Assembly (NCBI GenBank): GCA_015520065.1
Contig: WAQV01000100.1
Location: 1 to 10,079, forward strand
Direction: 5' to 3'
DNA from: Candidatus Pacearchaeota archaeon
GTDB taxonomy: Archaea; Nanobdellota; Nanobdellia; Pacearchaeales; GW2011-AR1
DNA length: 10,079 nucleotides
Of the stretch, positions 1 to 5,752 are shown one piece after another (position 1 is the first letter of the stretch; the number at the start of each line of letters is the position of its first letter). The position numbers were made by a program, and so were the translations under genes. The notes under the pieces are model-generated. The model made no database searches. It was not told the DNA's origin and saw only the letters and a list, made by a program, of their open reading frames with translations.

Positions 1-50
1 ATAGAATTGCAAAGATTATGAGGAAGTCACGATAGCCTTGCAAACGAAAG

Positions 51-60
51 ATTTAAAAAG
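51..60 (+). promoter_or_regulatory. Candidate TATA-like box upstream of the regulator-cdc48 operon
   Basis: The A/T string ATTTAAAAAG resembles an archaeal TATA box. If used, transcription would begin near position 80, inside the palindrome at 73-94, leaving a short leader before the start at 114. An alternative TATA element is the right arm of that palindrome itself, which would give an almost leaderless transcript starting near 114. The sequence alone does not decide between them. Confidence 0.35.
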
Positions 61-72
61 GATTACATTATA

Positions 73-94
73 GTATATACATAAATGTATATAC
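73..94. promoter_or_regulatory. Perfect palindrome, candidate operator at the core promoter
   Basis: Two exactly complementary 10-base arms, GTATATACAT (73-82) and ATGTATATAC (85-94), are separated by AA. The element ends 19 bases before the start codon at 114. It either overlaps the transcription start (if the TATA box is at 51-60) or contains the TATA box itself (TATATA at 88-93). A dimeric repressor bound here would block TBP or RNA polymerase. The first gene of the operon encodes a probable DNA-binding protein, so autoregulation is a natural inference, but nothing in the sequence proves which protein binds. Confidence 0.55.
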
Positions 95-113
95 CTCATG
101 TGAATAATGCTTA

Positions 114-488
114 ATGTTCAAAATGGCAGACATATTTGACAACAAAATTTTATGCAGAAACTGCAACTCAGAGATGAAAAAGTCAGAAATAGTCAGAAAT
201 GGATTTCTTTTAAGAGCAATGGTATGTTCTAATAAAAGATGCAACGAGAGAATTATACACCCTCTTGACGAGCAGGAATACAATAGGTTTATAAATTTGA
301 GAAATAAGGAATTTAGAGTTAAAATGAGAATTGTTGGAAACAGTTATGCCATATCCATTCCAAAAGAGATAGTCTCTTTTCTTGAGGAGCAAAGAAAGAT
401 TGTGAATGATGTAGTAAAATTATGCTTTGAGGACATGGGAAGATTGTCAATAATTTTTAATGAAATTAATAAAATGCGGAGAAGATAA
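114..488 (+). CDS. Zinc-ribbon / AbrB-like DNA-binding protein
   Basis: The 124-residue product has two parts. Residues 14-43 carry four cysteines, Cys14-x2-Cys17 and Cys38-x4-Cys43, spaced like a small zinc ribbon. Residues 67-118 resemble an AbrB/SpoVT-type swapped-hairpin DNA-binding domain, with the core VGNSYAISIPKEIVSFL matching the usual 'vGnS..itIPkei...l' pattern, followed by a strand-rich tail. AbrB-like domains act as dimers binding AT-rich or palindromic operators, so a transcription-regulatory role is likely. The stop codon lies one base before the cdc48 start, so the two genes are probably co-transcribed and translationally coupled. The start is uncertain: ATG at 114 fits a TATA box in the palindrome at 73-94, while ATG at 123 would drop three residues. 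Neither has a Shine-Dalgarno sequence. The regulatory targets are unknown. Confidence 0.75.
   Translation: MFKMADIFDNKILCRNCNSEMKKSEIVRNGFLLRAMVCSNKRCNERIIHPLDEQEYNRFINLRNKEFRVKMRIVGNSYAISIPKEIVSFLEEQRKIVNDVVKLCFEDMGRLSIIFNEINKMRRR
478..484 (+). promoter_or_regulatory. Shine-Dalgarno for cdc48, fixing its start at 490
   Basis: GGAGAAG lies five bases before ATG 490 and inside the last codons of the preceding gene. It supports ATG 490 over the in-frame ATG at 460. The 460 start would add ten residues upstream of the conserved N-domain and overlap the upstream gene. Confidence 0.7.
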
Positions 489-489
489 A

Positions 490-2787
490 ATGGCAAAAAA
501 AGAAATAAGATTAAAGGTTGTTGAAGCGTTGCAGGATGATGCTTACAAAGGAATAGCGAGAATTGACAGCGAGGCAATGAGAGAGTTGGGAGTGAGAAGA
601 GGAGATGTTATAACAATTAAAGGAAACAGGGAAACTGTTGCAATTGTTGACAGAGCATATCCTGCAGATGTTGGAGAAGGAATTATAAGAATTGATGGAA
701 TATTAAGGAAAAATGCAAAAACAGGGCTTGGAGAGATAGTTACAATATCAAAAGCTGATATCAAAGAGGCAAGAAAAATAGTCATAGCTCCTGCGCAAAA
801 AAATATTATGGTTCAGGGTGACCCTGAGGGAATAAAAAGAGGTCTTCTTGGAAGATGCGTAGTTAAAGGAGATGTTGTTGTTCTTGGAGGAGCAAGAAGG
901 AGAAGAGATTTAATGTCAGAAGAGTTTGAAGATATTCATGACATTTTTGGAAGCCTGAATGATATTTTTGGAAACATGGGATTCGGGCATTTTGGAGGAA
1001 TAAGCCAGATAAGATTTAAAATTGTGAGTTGCAACCCTAATCAGCCAGTAATAATAACTGAGAACACTGAAGTAGTTCTTAATCCTAAAGCAGTAGAGAT
1101 AGCAGATGAAAAAATCCCAGAGATAACTTATGAGGACATTGGAGGTTTAGAAGAAGAAGTTAAAAAAATAAGAGAGATGGTAGAACTTCCTTTAAAGCGT
1201 CCTGAGATTTTCAATAAACTTGGAATAGAGCCTCCTAAAGGAGTGCTGCTTCACGGACCTCCTGGAACAGGTAAAACACTTTTGGCAAAGGCAGTTGCAA
1301 ATGAGTCAGAGGCAAACTTTATACTGCTAAACGGGCCGGAAATAATGTCAAAGTTTTATGGTGAATCAGAGAAAAAGATAAGGGACATTTTTGAGGAAGC
1401 AGAAAAAACAGCACCAACAATAATATTTATTGATGAGATTGACGCAATAGCTCCAAAAAGAGAAGACGTTCACGGAGAGGTTGAAAGGCGTGTTGTCAGC
1501 CAGCTTCTTACAATGATGGACGGTCTTAAGTCAAGAGGAAAAGTAATAGTTATTGGCGCTACAAACAGAATTAATTCTATTGACCCAGCATTAAGAAGGC
1601 CAGGAAGATTTGACAGGGAGATTGAGATAAGCGTTCCAAGCAAAAAAGGCAGATTATCAATTCTTAAAATCCACACAAGAGGAATGCCTCTAAAGAATGT
1701 CAATCTTGAAGAGCTTGCTTCACTAACTCATGGTTTTGTAGGTGCTGACCTTGAAGCACTAACAAAAGAGGCAGCAATGAATGTTCTAAGAAAGCTTCTT
1801 CCAAAAATGAAGCTTGACAGTGATGAACAAATACCTCAGGAAGTTATGGAAAAGCTTGTAATAAAACACGAAGACTTTCTTGAAGCACTGAAAGTAGTAA
1901 GACCTTCTGCAATGAGAGAGGTATTAGTGGAAACTCCAAATGTCAAATGGGAGTATGTAGGAGGTTTGGACAAAGTAAAGCAGGAGCTTAAAGAGGCTGT
2001 TGAGTGGCCTTTAAAGTATCCTGAGAGCTTTAAGAGAATGGGAATCAGGCCTTCAAAAGGAATACTCCTGTATGGACCTCCTGGAACAGGTAAAACACTT
2101 TTGGCAAAAGCTGTTGCAAAAGAATCAGAGGCAAATTTCATACAAGTAAAAGGACCTTCATTGTTAAGCATGTGGGTTGGAAAGTCTGAGGAAGGAGTCA
2201 GAAAGATATTTGAGAGAGCACGGCAGGTAGCTCCTTGCGTTATATTCTTCGATGAGATTGATGCACTAGCAGGAAAAAGAGGGCAGGAAACAGGAACAAA
2301 AGTTACAGAAAGAGTTTTAAATCAACTGCTTGCAGAGATGGATGGAATTGAGGACTTAAATAATGTGCTAGTAATAGCAGCAACCAACAGACCAGACATA
2401 CTTGACCCTGCATTGCTAAGGCCTGGAAGGTTTGACAAGATACTTTTAGTAAATGCTCCTGAAGAGAAAGGAAGGCTCGAGATACTTAAAGTGCATACAA
2501 AAGGTATGCCTCTTGCAAAAGATGTAAATCTTAAAGAAATTGCAAAAAAAACTGACGGTTACACTGGAGCTGATTTAGAGGCTCTTGCAAGAGAGGCTGC
2601 AATGCTTGCTTTGAGAGAGTCTATTGATGCTAAAGAAGTAAAGAAAAAGCATTTTGAAGAGGCATTAAAGAAGATATCTCCAAGCGTAAGCAAGCCGACA
2701 ATTGAGGTTTATAAGAAAATAGAAGAAAACTATCTTAAGTCAGCAAAGTCTGCTGTTCCGCAGGAATCTGTAAGTTATCTTGGATGA
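490..2787 (+). CDS. cdc48: CDC48/VCP (VAT)-type tandem AAA+ ATPase
   Basis: The 765-residue product is an archaeal CDC48/p97 homologue, a cytoplasmic hexameric unfoldase that uses ATP to extract or unfold proteins, often for degradation. The order is classical. A double-psi barrel/Cdc48-2 N-domain spans about residues 5-200. AAA D1 spans about 210-440, with Walker A GPPGTGKT at 256-263, Walker B IIFIDE ending at 316, sensor Asn359, and arginines in RRPGRFD 369-375. AAA D2 spans about 485-730, with Walker A at 529-536, Walker B VIFFDE ending at 589, and RPGRFD 644-649. All catalytic residues are intact in both rings. Two features stand out. The N-domain contains a charged, Asp/Phe/Gly-rich stretch at about 137-171. 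The C-terminus ends SVSYLG, so it lacks the strict hydrophobic-Tyr-X tail used to dock on proteasomes. The gene is second in an operon with the AbrB-like protein. The family assignment is secure; its substrates are unknown. Confidence 0.97.
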   Translation: MAKKEIRLKVVEALQDDAYKGIARIDSEAMRELGVRRGDVITIKGNRETVAIVDRAYPADVGEGIIRIDGILRKNAKTGLGEIVTISKADIKEARKIVIAPAQKNIMVQGDPEGIKRGLLGRCVVKGDVVVLGGARRRRDLMSEEFEDIHDIFGSLNDIFGNMGFGHFGGISQIRFKIVSCNPNQPVIITENTEVVLNPKAVEIADEKIPEITYEDIGGLEEEVKKIREMVELPLKRPEIFNKLGIEPPKGVLLHGPPGTGKTLLAKAVANESEANFILLNGPEIMSKFYGESEKKIRDIFEEAEKTAPTIIFIDEIDAIAPKREDVHGEVERRVVSQLLTMMDGLKSRGKVIVIGATNRINSIDPALRRPGRFDREIEISVPSKKGRLSILKIHTRGMPLKNVNLEELASLTHGFVGADLEALTKEAAMNVLRKLLPKMKLDSDEQIPQEVMEKLVIKHEDFLEALKVVRPSAMREVLVETPNVKWEYVGGLDKVKQELKEAVEWPLKYPESFKRMGIRPSKGILLYGPPGTGKTLLAKAVAKESEANFIQVKGPSLLSMWVGKSEEGVRKIFERARQVAPCVIFFDEIDALAGKRGQETGTKVTERVLNQLLAEMDGIEDLNNVLVIAATNRPDILDPALLRPGRFDKILLVNAPEEKGRLEILKVHTKGMPLAKDVNLKEIAKKTDGYTGADLEALAREAAMLALRESIDAKEVKKKHFEEALKKISPSVSKPTIEVYKKIEENYLKSAKSAVPQESVSYLG
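1255..1289 (+). repeat. 35-bp exact repeat shared by the two Walker A regions of cdc48
   Basis: Positions 1255-1289 (D1) and 2074-2108 (D2) are identical over 35 bases, including every synonymous position, and encode the GPPGTGKTLLAK region. Flanking bases diverge at synonymous sites. Internal gene conversion or strong codon bias could explain it. Confidence 0.8.
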
Positions 2788-2800
2788 TAGTTTAATAAAG

Positions 2801-2808
2801 TTTATAAA
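2801..2808 (+). promoter_or_regulatory. TATA box for a leaderless transcript of the SDR gene
   Basis: TTTATAAA is centred about 26 bases before ATG 2831, the spacing expected between an archaeal TATA box and the transcription start. No Shine-Dalgarno precedes ATG 2831. Together these favour a leaderless mRNA starting at or next to 2831 and argue against the upstream in-frame ATG at 2780. Confidence 0.65.
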
Positions 2809-2830
2809 CCAACCTTTTATTCTCTTTTCT

Positions 2831-3697
2831 ATGAGGTTTATAATGACTGGCCACAAAGGCCTTATAGGAGAGTTTCTTTTAAGAAAACTGTTGGAAAGGG
2901 GTGACGAACCTGTCGCACTTATTGACTTGAGAGAAGGAAAAGATATTTTAGATATACATAACTTAGGTATTGAGGGAAAAGCTGATGTTCTGATACACTT
3001 GGCAGCCCTGTGCAAAATAAACAAATCAATATCTAACCCTGAGGAAACATTCAGACATAATGTTTTAGGCACGCATCATGTTCTTGAGTTCTGCAGAAGA
3101 AACAAAATACCTAAAGTTATATTTACGAGTTCTACTAGAGTATTGCATCCTGAGAAAAACCCCTACACTGCAAGCAAAGTATTTGGAGAGGAGCTAGTTA
3201 AAGCATACAATCATTCATACGGCATAGAGTATGTCATTGTAAGGCCTAGCACTGTTTACGGACCATTCAACGACCACACAAGAAGGTTAGTGGACATATT
3301 CATTATGAATGCTCTTGAAGGAAAGCCTCTCGAGATTTACGGTGATGAAGAAAAAACTCTTGATTTCACTTATGTAGAAGATTTTGTCGAGGGATTTCTT
3401 CTTGCAATGGAGCAGAAAAATGAGGAATTTGACATATCTTACGGAGAGCCTGTAAAAATAGTCGATGTTGCAAAACACATAATAGAGCTTAACGGAGGTA
3501 AAGGAGAATATATACATCTCTCTCCTGAGATTGCCCAGCCACAACGGGTTTATATTGATATATCAAAAATCAAAAAACTTGGTTTTAATCCAAAAGTGCA
3601 TGTGAAAGAAGGCATAAAAAGAACTTTTGAATGGTATAAGCAAAACTACGAGATTATTAAAAAAAGCAGAGGAGAAATTTTAAATACTCTCCAATAA
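2831..3697 (+). CDS. NAD-dependent epimerase/dehydratase (extended SDR, sugar-nucleotide type)
   Basis: From ATG 2831 the product is 288 residues. It has the Rossmann dinucleotide motif TGHKGLIG at residues 6-13, an Asp at 32 ending the second strand (favouring NAD over NADP), HLAA at 56-59, the catalytic YTASK (Tyr112, Lys116), and RPSTVYGP at 138-145, followed by DFTYVEDFVEGF. These are hallmarks of the GalE/RmlB-like family acting on nucleotide sugars for surface glycans; the exact substrate cannot be read. The loop between the catalytic Ser/Thr (SST, 100-102) and Tyr112 is only about ten residues, much shorter than in typical epimerases. An in-frame ATG at 2780 would overlap cdc48 by eight bases and add 17 residues before the Rossmann strand. 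The TATA spacing supports 2831. It lies 12 bases upstream of the transglycosylase gene. Confidence 0.88.
   Translation: MRFIMTGHKGLIGEFLLRKLLERGDEPVALIDLREGKDILDIHNLGIEGKADVLIHLAALCKINKSISNPEETFRHNVLGTHHVLEFCRRNKIPKVIFTSSTRVLHPEKNPYTASKVFGEELVKAYNHSYGIEYVIVRPSTVYGPFNDHTRRLVDIFIMNALEGKPLEIYGDEEKTLDFTYVEDFVEGFLLAMEQKNEEFDISYGEPVKIVDVAKHIIELNGGKGEYIHLSPEIAQPQRVYIDISKIKKLGFNPKVHVKEGIKRTFEWYKQNYEIIKKSRGEILNTLQ
3678..3686 (+). promoter_or_regulatory. TATA-like box for the transglycosylase gene, inside the SDR tail
   Basis: TTTTAAATA is centred about 28 bases before ATG 3710 and lies within the last codons of the preceding gene. With no Shine-Dalgarno before 3710, it suggests a separate leaderless transcript, although read-through from the upstream gene is also possible. 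Confidence 0.45.
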
Positions 3698-3709
3698 AAG
3701 ATTTCTAAC

Positions 3710-4339
3710 ATGAAGTTGCAAAGAAACCTTCTTATGCTGGCATTGCTTGCATCATTGCAATTTGGAAATTATTCTGGCAAAACAGACGCAAATATAAAAA
3801 GAAGTCTTGCTCCAAGCATGAAATATGAGAATTACATACAGTATGTCTGCAAATCTTCAGAAAATACTGAACAGAAAAAAGACGAGATTTATGAAATTAT
3901 AGAAGAAATCTACGAGAAAATAGATATGCCTGAATACATCAGCAGGAACCATATAAGAGCCATGATTCTTACAGAATCTCAGGATAATCCTCTGGCAATG
4001 AGTAAAAAAGGTGCGAGAGGTTTAATGCAGCTGACAATAGAAGCATGGAAAGAAGTTGACGACTCTGATTATTTTTTAAAGGCGTTTGACCCTTACAAAA
4101 GCATAGAAGTTGGAATGAAATATCTTAAGTGGATAGATAATTATGCAAGAAAAAAGCACCCTTCATGGGATTCTTTGCCTGATGAAAAGAAAAGAGAGAT
4201 AATTTTTGCATCATACAATGGAGGTTCATCAAGAGTTAAATACAGAGGATGGGAAATAACAAGAATGCCTCCTGAAACAAGAAACTATATAAGCAAGATA
4301 GAAAGAAACCTTCTGCAAGTTGAGAAAAAGCTAAATTAA
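3710..4339 (+). CDS. Secreted lytic transglycosylase (SLT domain) protein
   Basis: The 209-residue product begins with a signal-peptide-like segment: basic MKLQR, then a hydrophobic core to about residue 19, with no lipobox cysteine. Residues about 75-200 form a Slt70/MltE-type goose-lysozyme fold domain. The catalytic glutamate is Glu89 in ILTESQ, followed by GARGLMQL (101-108), ASYNGG (167-172, equivalent to the usual AYNAG) and ETRNYISKI (189-197). All core motifs of the family are present, so activity is plausible. Family members cleave the MurNAc-GlcNAc bond of peptidoglycan from outside the membrane. The surrounding genes are archaeal and archaea have no murein, so the substrate is more likely another organism's wall or a different glycan. 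The stop codon overlaps that of convergent minD. A polar/charged linker of about 50 residues separates signal and domain. Confidence 0.9.
   Translation: MKLQRNLLMLALLASLQFGNYSGKTDANIKRSLAPSMKYENYIQYVCKSSENTEQKKDEIYEIIEEIYEKIDMPEYISRNHIRAMILTESQDNPLAMSKKGARGLMQLTIEAWKEVDDSDYFLKAFDPYKSIEVGMKYLKWIDNYARKKHPSWDSLPDEKKREIIFASYNGGSSRVKYRGWEITRMPPETRNYISKIERNLLQVEKKLN
4336..4339. other. Overlapping convergent stop codons
   Basis: The four bases TTAA contain the plus-strand TAA of the transglycosylase gene (4337-4339) and the minus-strand TAA of minD (4338-4336). There is no intergenic space, so each transcript must terminate inside the other gene. T-rich stretches lie past each stop, for example 4378-4396 on the plus strand, but no clear terminator can be claimed. 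Confidence 0.9.
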
Positions 4340-5115
4340 TAGCTTCTTATTCCTAGCTTTTTAAGAATCCTCTCGAGAATTTTCTCTTTGTCTTTGTCAG
4401 AATCATAATGAACTCCTATAATTCTTGCAGCAATCTCTTTATAAGCTCTTGCTGGCCTGCTTTTTGGATGAGTATGAACAACAGCATCTTTTAGACTTAG
4501 TGATCTTTGAACGCACTCATCTTCAGGAATCATCCCAAGGACAGGAACCTCTAACATTTCTTTTACTGTTTCCGGACGCATTTCTATATCGTTTTTTTTC
4601 ACCCTCGTCACAATTACTCCTGACACTGGTTTTCTCATCTGTTCTGCAACTTTTATTGTTTTCAGTGCGTCAGTTATTGCAGGCATCTCTGGATTGGTTA
4701 CAATTATTATCTCGTCTGCAACTCTAATTGCAGAAACAGCCTCGTTTCCAAGCCCAGCAGCACTGTCTATTATTACATAGTTGGAGATTTTCCTGAAATC
4801 TCTCTTAAAATCCTTCATTCTTTCAGGCTTTATTCTTTTCAGTTCTTTCACTGAAAGGGATGCTGGTATGATTTTCAATCCAGAATGATGCTCATAAACA
4901 GCCTCGAACAAATCTGCTTTCTCGAGAAGAACATGATTTAAGTTTATAGGAACCTCAGGAGAACCTAAATGCAGGCCTACGTTGGGTGTTGACAGATTCC
5001 CGTCAACAATCAAAACATCTTCTCCAAAGAAATTCATTGCAGCGCCAAGATTGATTGCTGTTGTTGTCTTCCCAACTCCTCCTTTTCCGGATGTGACAAC
5101 AATGATTTTCGGCAT
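4336..5115 (-). CDS. minD: MinD/ParA-family P-loop ATPase
   Basis: The 259-residue product is an archaeal MinD-type ATPase. It has the deviant Walker A KGGVGKTT at residues 11-18, with signature Lys11 and catalytic Lys16. Switch I is VDGNLSTPNVGLHLG with Asp38, and the Walker B/switch II region is IIDSAAGLGNE with Asp117. The last residues, about 242-256, are a Lys/Leu-rich amphipathic helix like the membrane-targeting tail of MinD. Such proteins dimerise on ATP and bind membranes to position other complexes. Archaeal MinDs are linked to placement of surface machines such as archaella or chemoreceptors rather than to FtsZ; the partner here is not identifiable. It is second in a minus-strand pair, 40 bases after an uncharacterised gene. 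No MinC or MinE is visible, and no good Shine-Dalgarno precedes the start. Confidence 0.93.
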   Translation of the reverse strand: MPKIIVVTSGKGGVGKTTTAINLGAAMNFFGEDVLIVDGNLSTPNVGLHLGSPEVPINLNHVLLEKADLFEAVYEHHSGLKIIPASLSVKELKRIKPERMKDFKRDFRKISNYVIIDSAAGLGNEAVSAIRVADEIIIVTNPEMPAITDALKTIKVAEQMRKPVSGVIVTRVKKNDIEMRPETVKEMLEVPVLGMIPEDECVQRSLSLKDAVVHTHPKSRPARAYKEIAARIIGVHYDSDKDKEKILERILKKLGIRSY

Positions 5116-5155
5116 TTTATTAAAAAAAGTTTAAGCAACTTTCTCCGCAGTAATT

Positions 5156-5596
5156 TTATCGTAAAAGAAATTGCTTTGTAGTACTTATAAACTTTTCTAA
5201 CTTGTCTGCATATTGTTTCAGCTTTTCCAAATTTATATTTATCTCTTTTCCACGATAGAAAACTTTAAGGGCAACATTCTTTCTAAACTCTCCGATTCTC
5301 TCTTTTCTCAAGTCTTCTATTTTCTTGAACATCTCATACATCTCCATTACCTCAAGAACGTTCTTATCATCTTTAAACAGCTCACGGATAGTATCTACTT
5401 TCTTTACAGGGTTTACAGGAACTGTAGAAATCTTTTTCTTCTTTTTTGCATGTTTCAATAAAGCATCTATGCTTTTTTCAATCATTCTTCTCCATCTAAG
5501 AATAAGATTTATTATTACGTCGCAGGTTTTAGTATATTTCAGGCTAACATAGAGAAGATGGTCTGCACTTATTTTCTCCTGAATTATCTCTTCCAT
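5156..5596 (-). CDS. Uncharacterised helical protein upstream of minD
   Basis: I do not recognise a named family. From ATG 5596 the product is 146 residues; an in-frame TTG at 5614 would add six. It appears almost entirely helical. An N-terminal block contains ADHLLYVSLKYTKTCDVI and an amphipathic stretch. A strongly basic linker with five consecutive lysines follows. The C-terminal helical block is rich in Glu/Lys, with one short strand-like segment (ALKVFYRGKEININL). There is no signal peptide or transmembrane segment, so it is probably cytoplasmic. The VSLKYTKT block resembles, from memory, small conserved proteins of unknown function in DPANN archaea. It precedes minD by 40 bases on the same strand, suggesting a shared transcript and possibly partnership with MinD. 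The Lys run suggests nucleic acid or membrane contact, but that is speculative. Confidence 0.7.
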   Translation of the reverse strand: MEEIIQEKISADHLLYVSLKYTKTCDVIINLILRWRRMIEKSIDALLKHAKKKKKISTVPVNPVKKVDTIRELFKDDKNVLEVMEMYEMFKKIEDLRKERIGEFRKNVALKVFYRGKEININLEKLKQYADKLEKFISTTKQFLLR

Positions 5597-5612
5597 ATTT
5601 GTCCCTTTTCCC

Positions 5613-5657
5613 AAAAACCCCTTTCAGAATAAATGTTATTACGAAAAAAGGGTTTTT
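5613..5657. repeat. Inverted repeat in the divergent promoter region
   Basis: AAAAACCC at 5613-5620 is complementary to GGGTTTTT at 5650-5657, with partial pairing continuing inward (CTTTC against GAAAAAA). The right arm overlaps the minus-strand TATA-like box at 5652-5660. The inferred transcription start near 5630 lies between the arms, so this would act as a DNA-binding site rather than an RNA hairpin. It may also be chance in A/T-rich sequence. Confidence 0.35.
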
Positions 5658-5660
5658 ATA
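5652..5660 (-). promoter_or_regulatory. TATA-like box for the minus-strand pair
   Basis: On the minus strand this reads TATAAAAAC. A start about 26 bases downstream would be near 5630, giving a leader of about 34 bases before ATG 5596. A purine-rich GGGA about five bases before that ATG may serve as a weak ribosome-binding site. Confidence 0.45.
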
Positions 5661-5723
5661 TTTTTTCATTTTTAAGATGTTGCAACAAAATACAGGGAAA
5701 TTTATAGATTGTTTAACAACAAA

Positions 5724-5730
5724 TTTATAA
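5724..5730 (+). promoter_or_regulatory. TATA box for a leaderless transcript of the surface operon
   Basis: TTTATAA is centred 26 bases before ATG 5753, the canonical archaeal spacing for transcription starting at the start codon. No Shine-Dalgarno lies ahead of 5753. This element probably drives both the class III signal-peptide gene and the giant protein gene after it. Confidence 0.6.
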
Positions 5731-5752
5731 GTTCCAGAAATTTTATTGTAAA

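Noticed and set aside
1..35. A short open stretch in the third plus frame ending with TAG at 33-35, possibly the tail of an upstream gene
   Set aside because: Only about ten codons are visible, with no recognisable sequence, so a gene end cannot be told from chance.
460..489. Upstream in-frame ATG extending CDC48 by ten residues
   Set aside because: It overlaps the preceding gene and lies before the Shine-Dalgarno that points to ATG 490. The added residues do not belong to the conserved N-domain.
2780..2830. Longer start for the SDR gene
   Set aside because: It overlaps cdc48 and adds residues ahead of the first Rossmann strand. The TATA box at 2801-2808 would lie inside it, and the leaderless start at 2831 fits better.
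4425..4727. A 100-codon plus-strand frame inside minD
   Set aside because: It is a Leu/Gln-rich antisense shadow of a certain minD gene.
5122..5128. Seven-T run on the minus strand between the two minus-strand genes, as a terminator
   Set aside because: The genes are only 40 bases apart and co-oriented. A lone T run in AT-rich DNA is weak evidence for termination.
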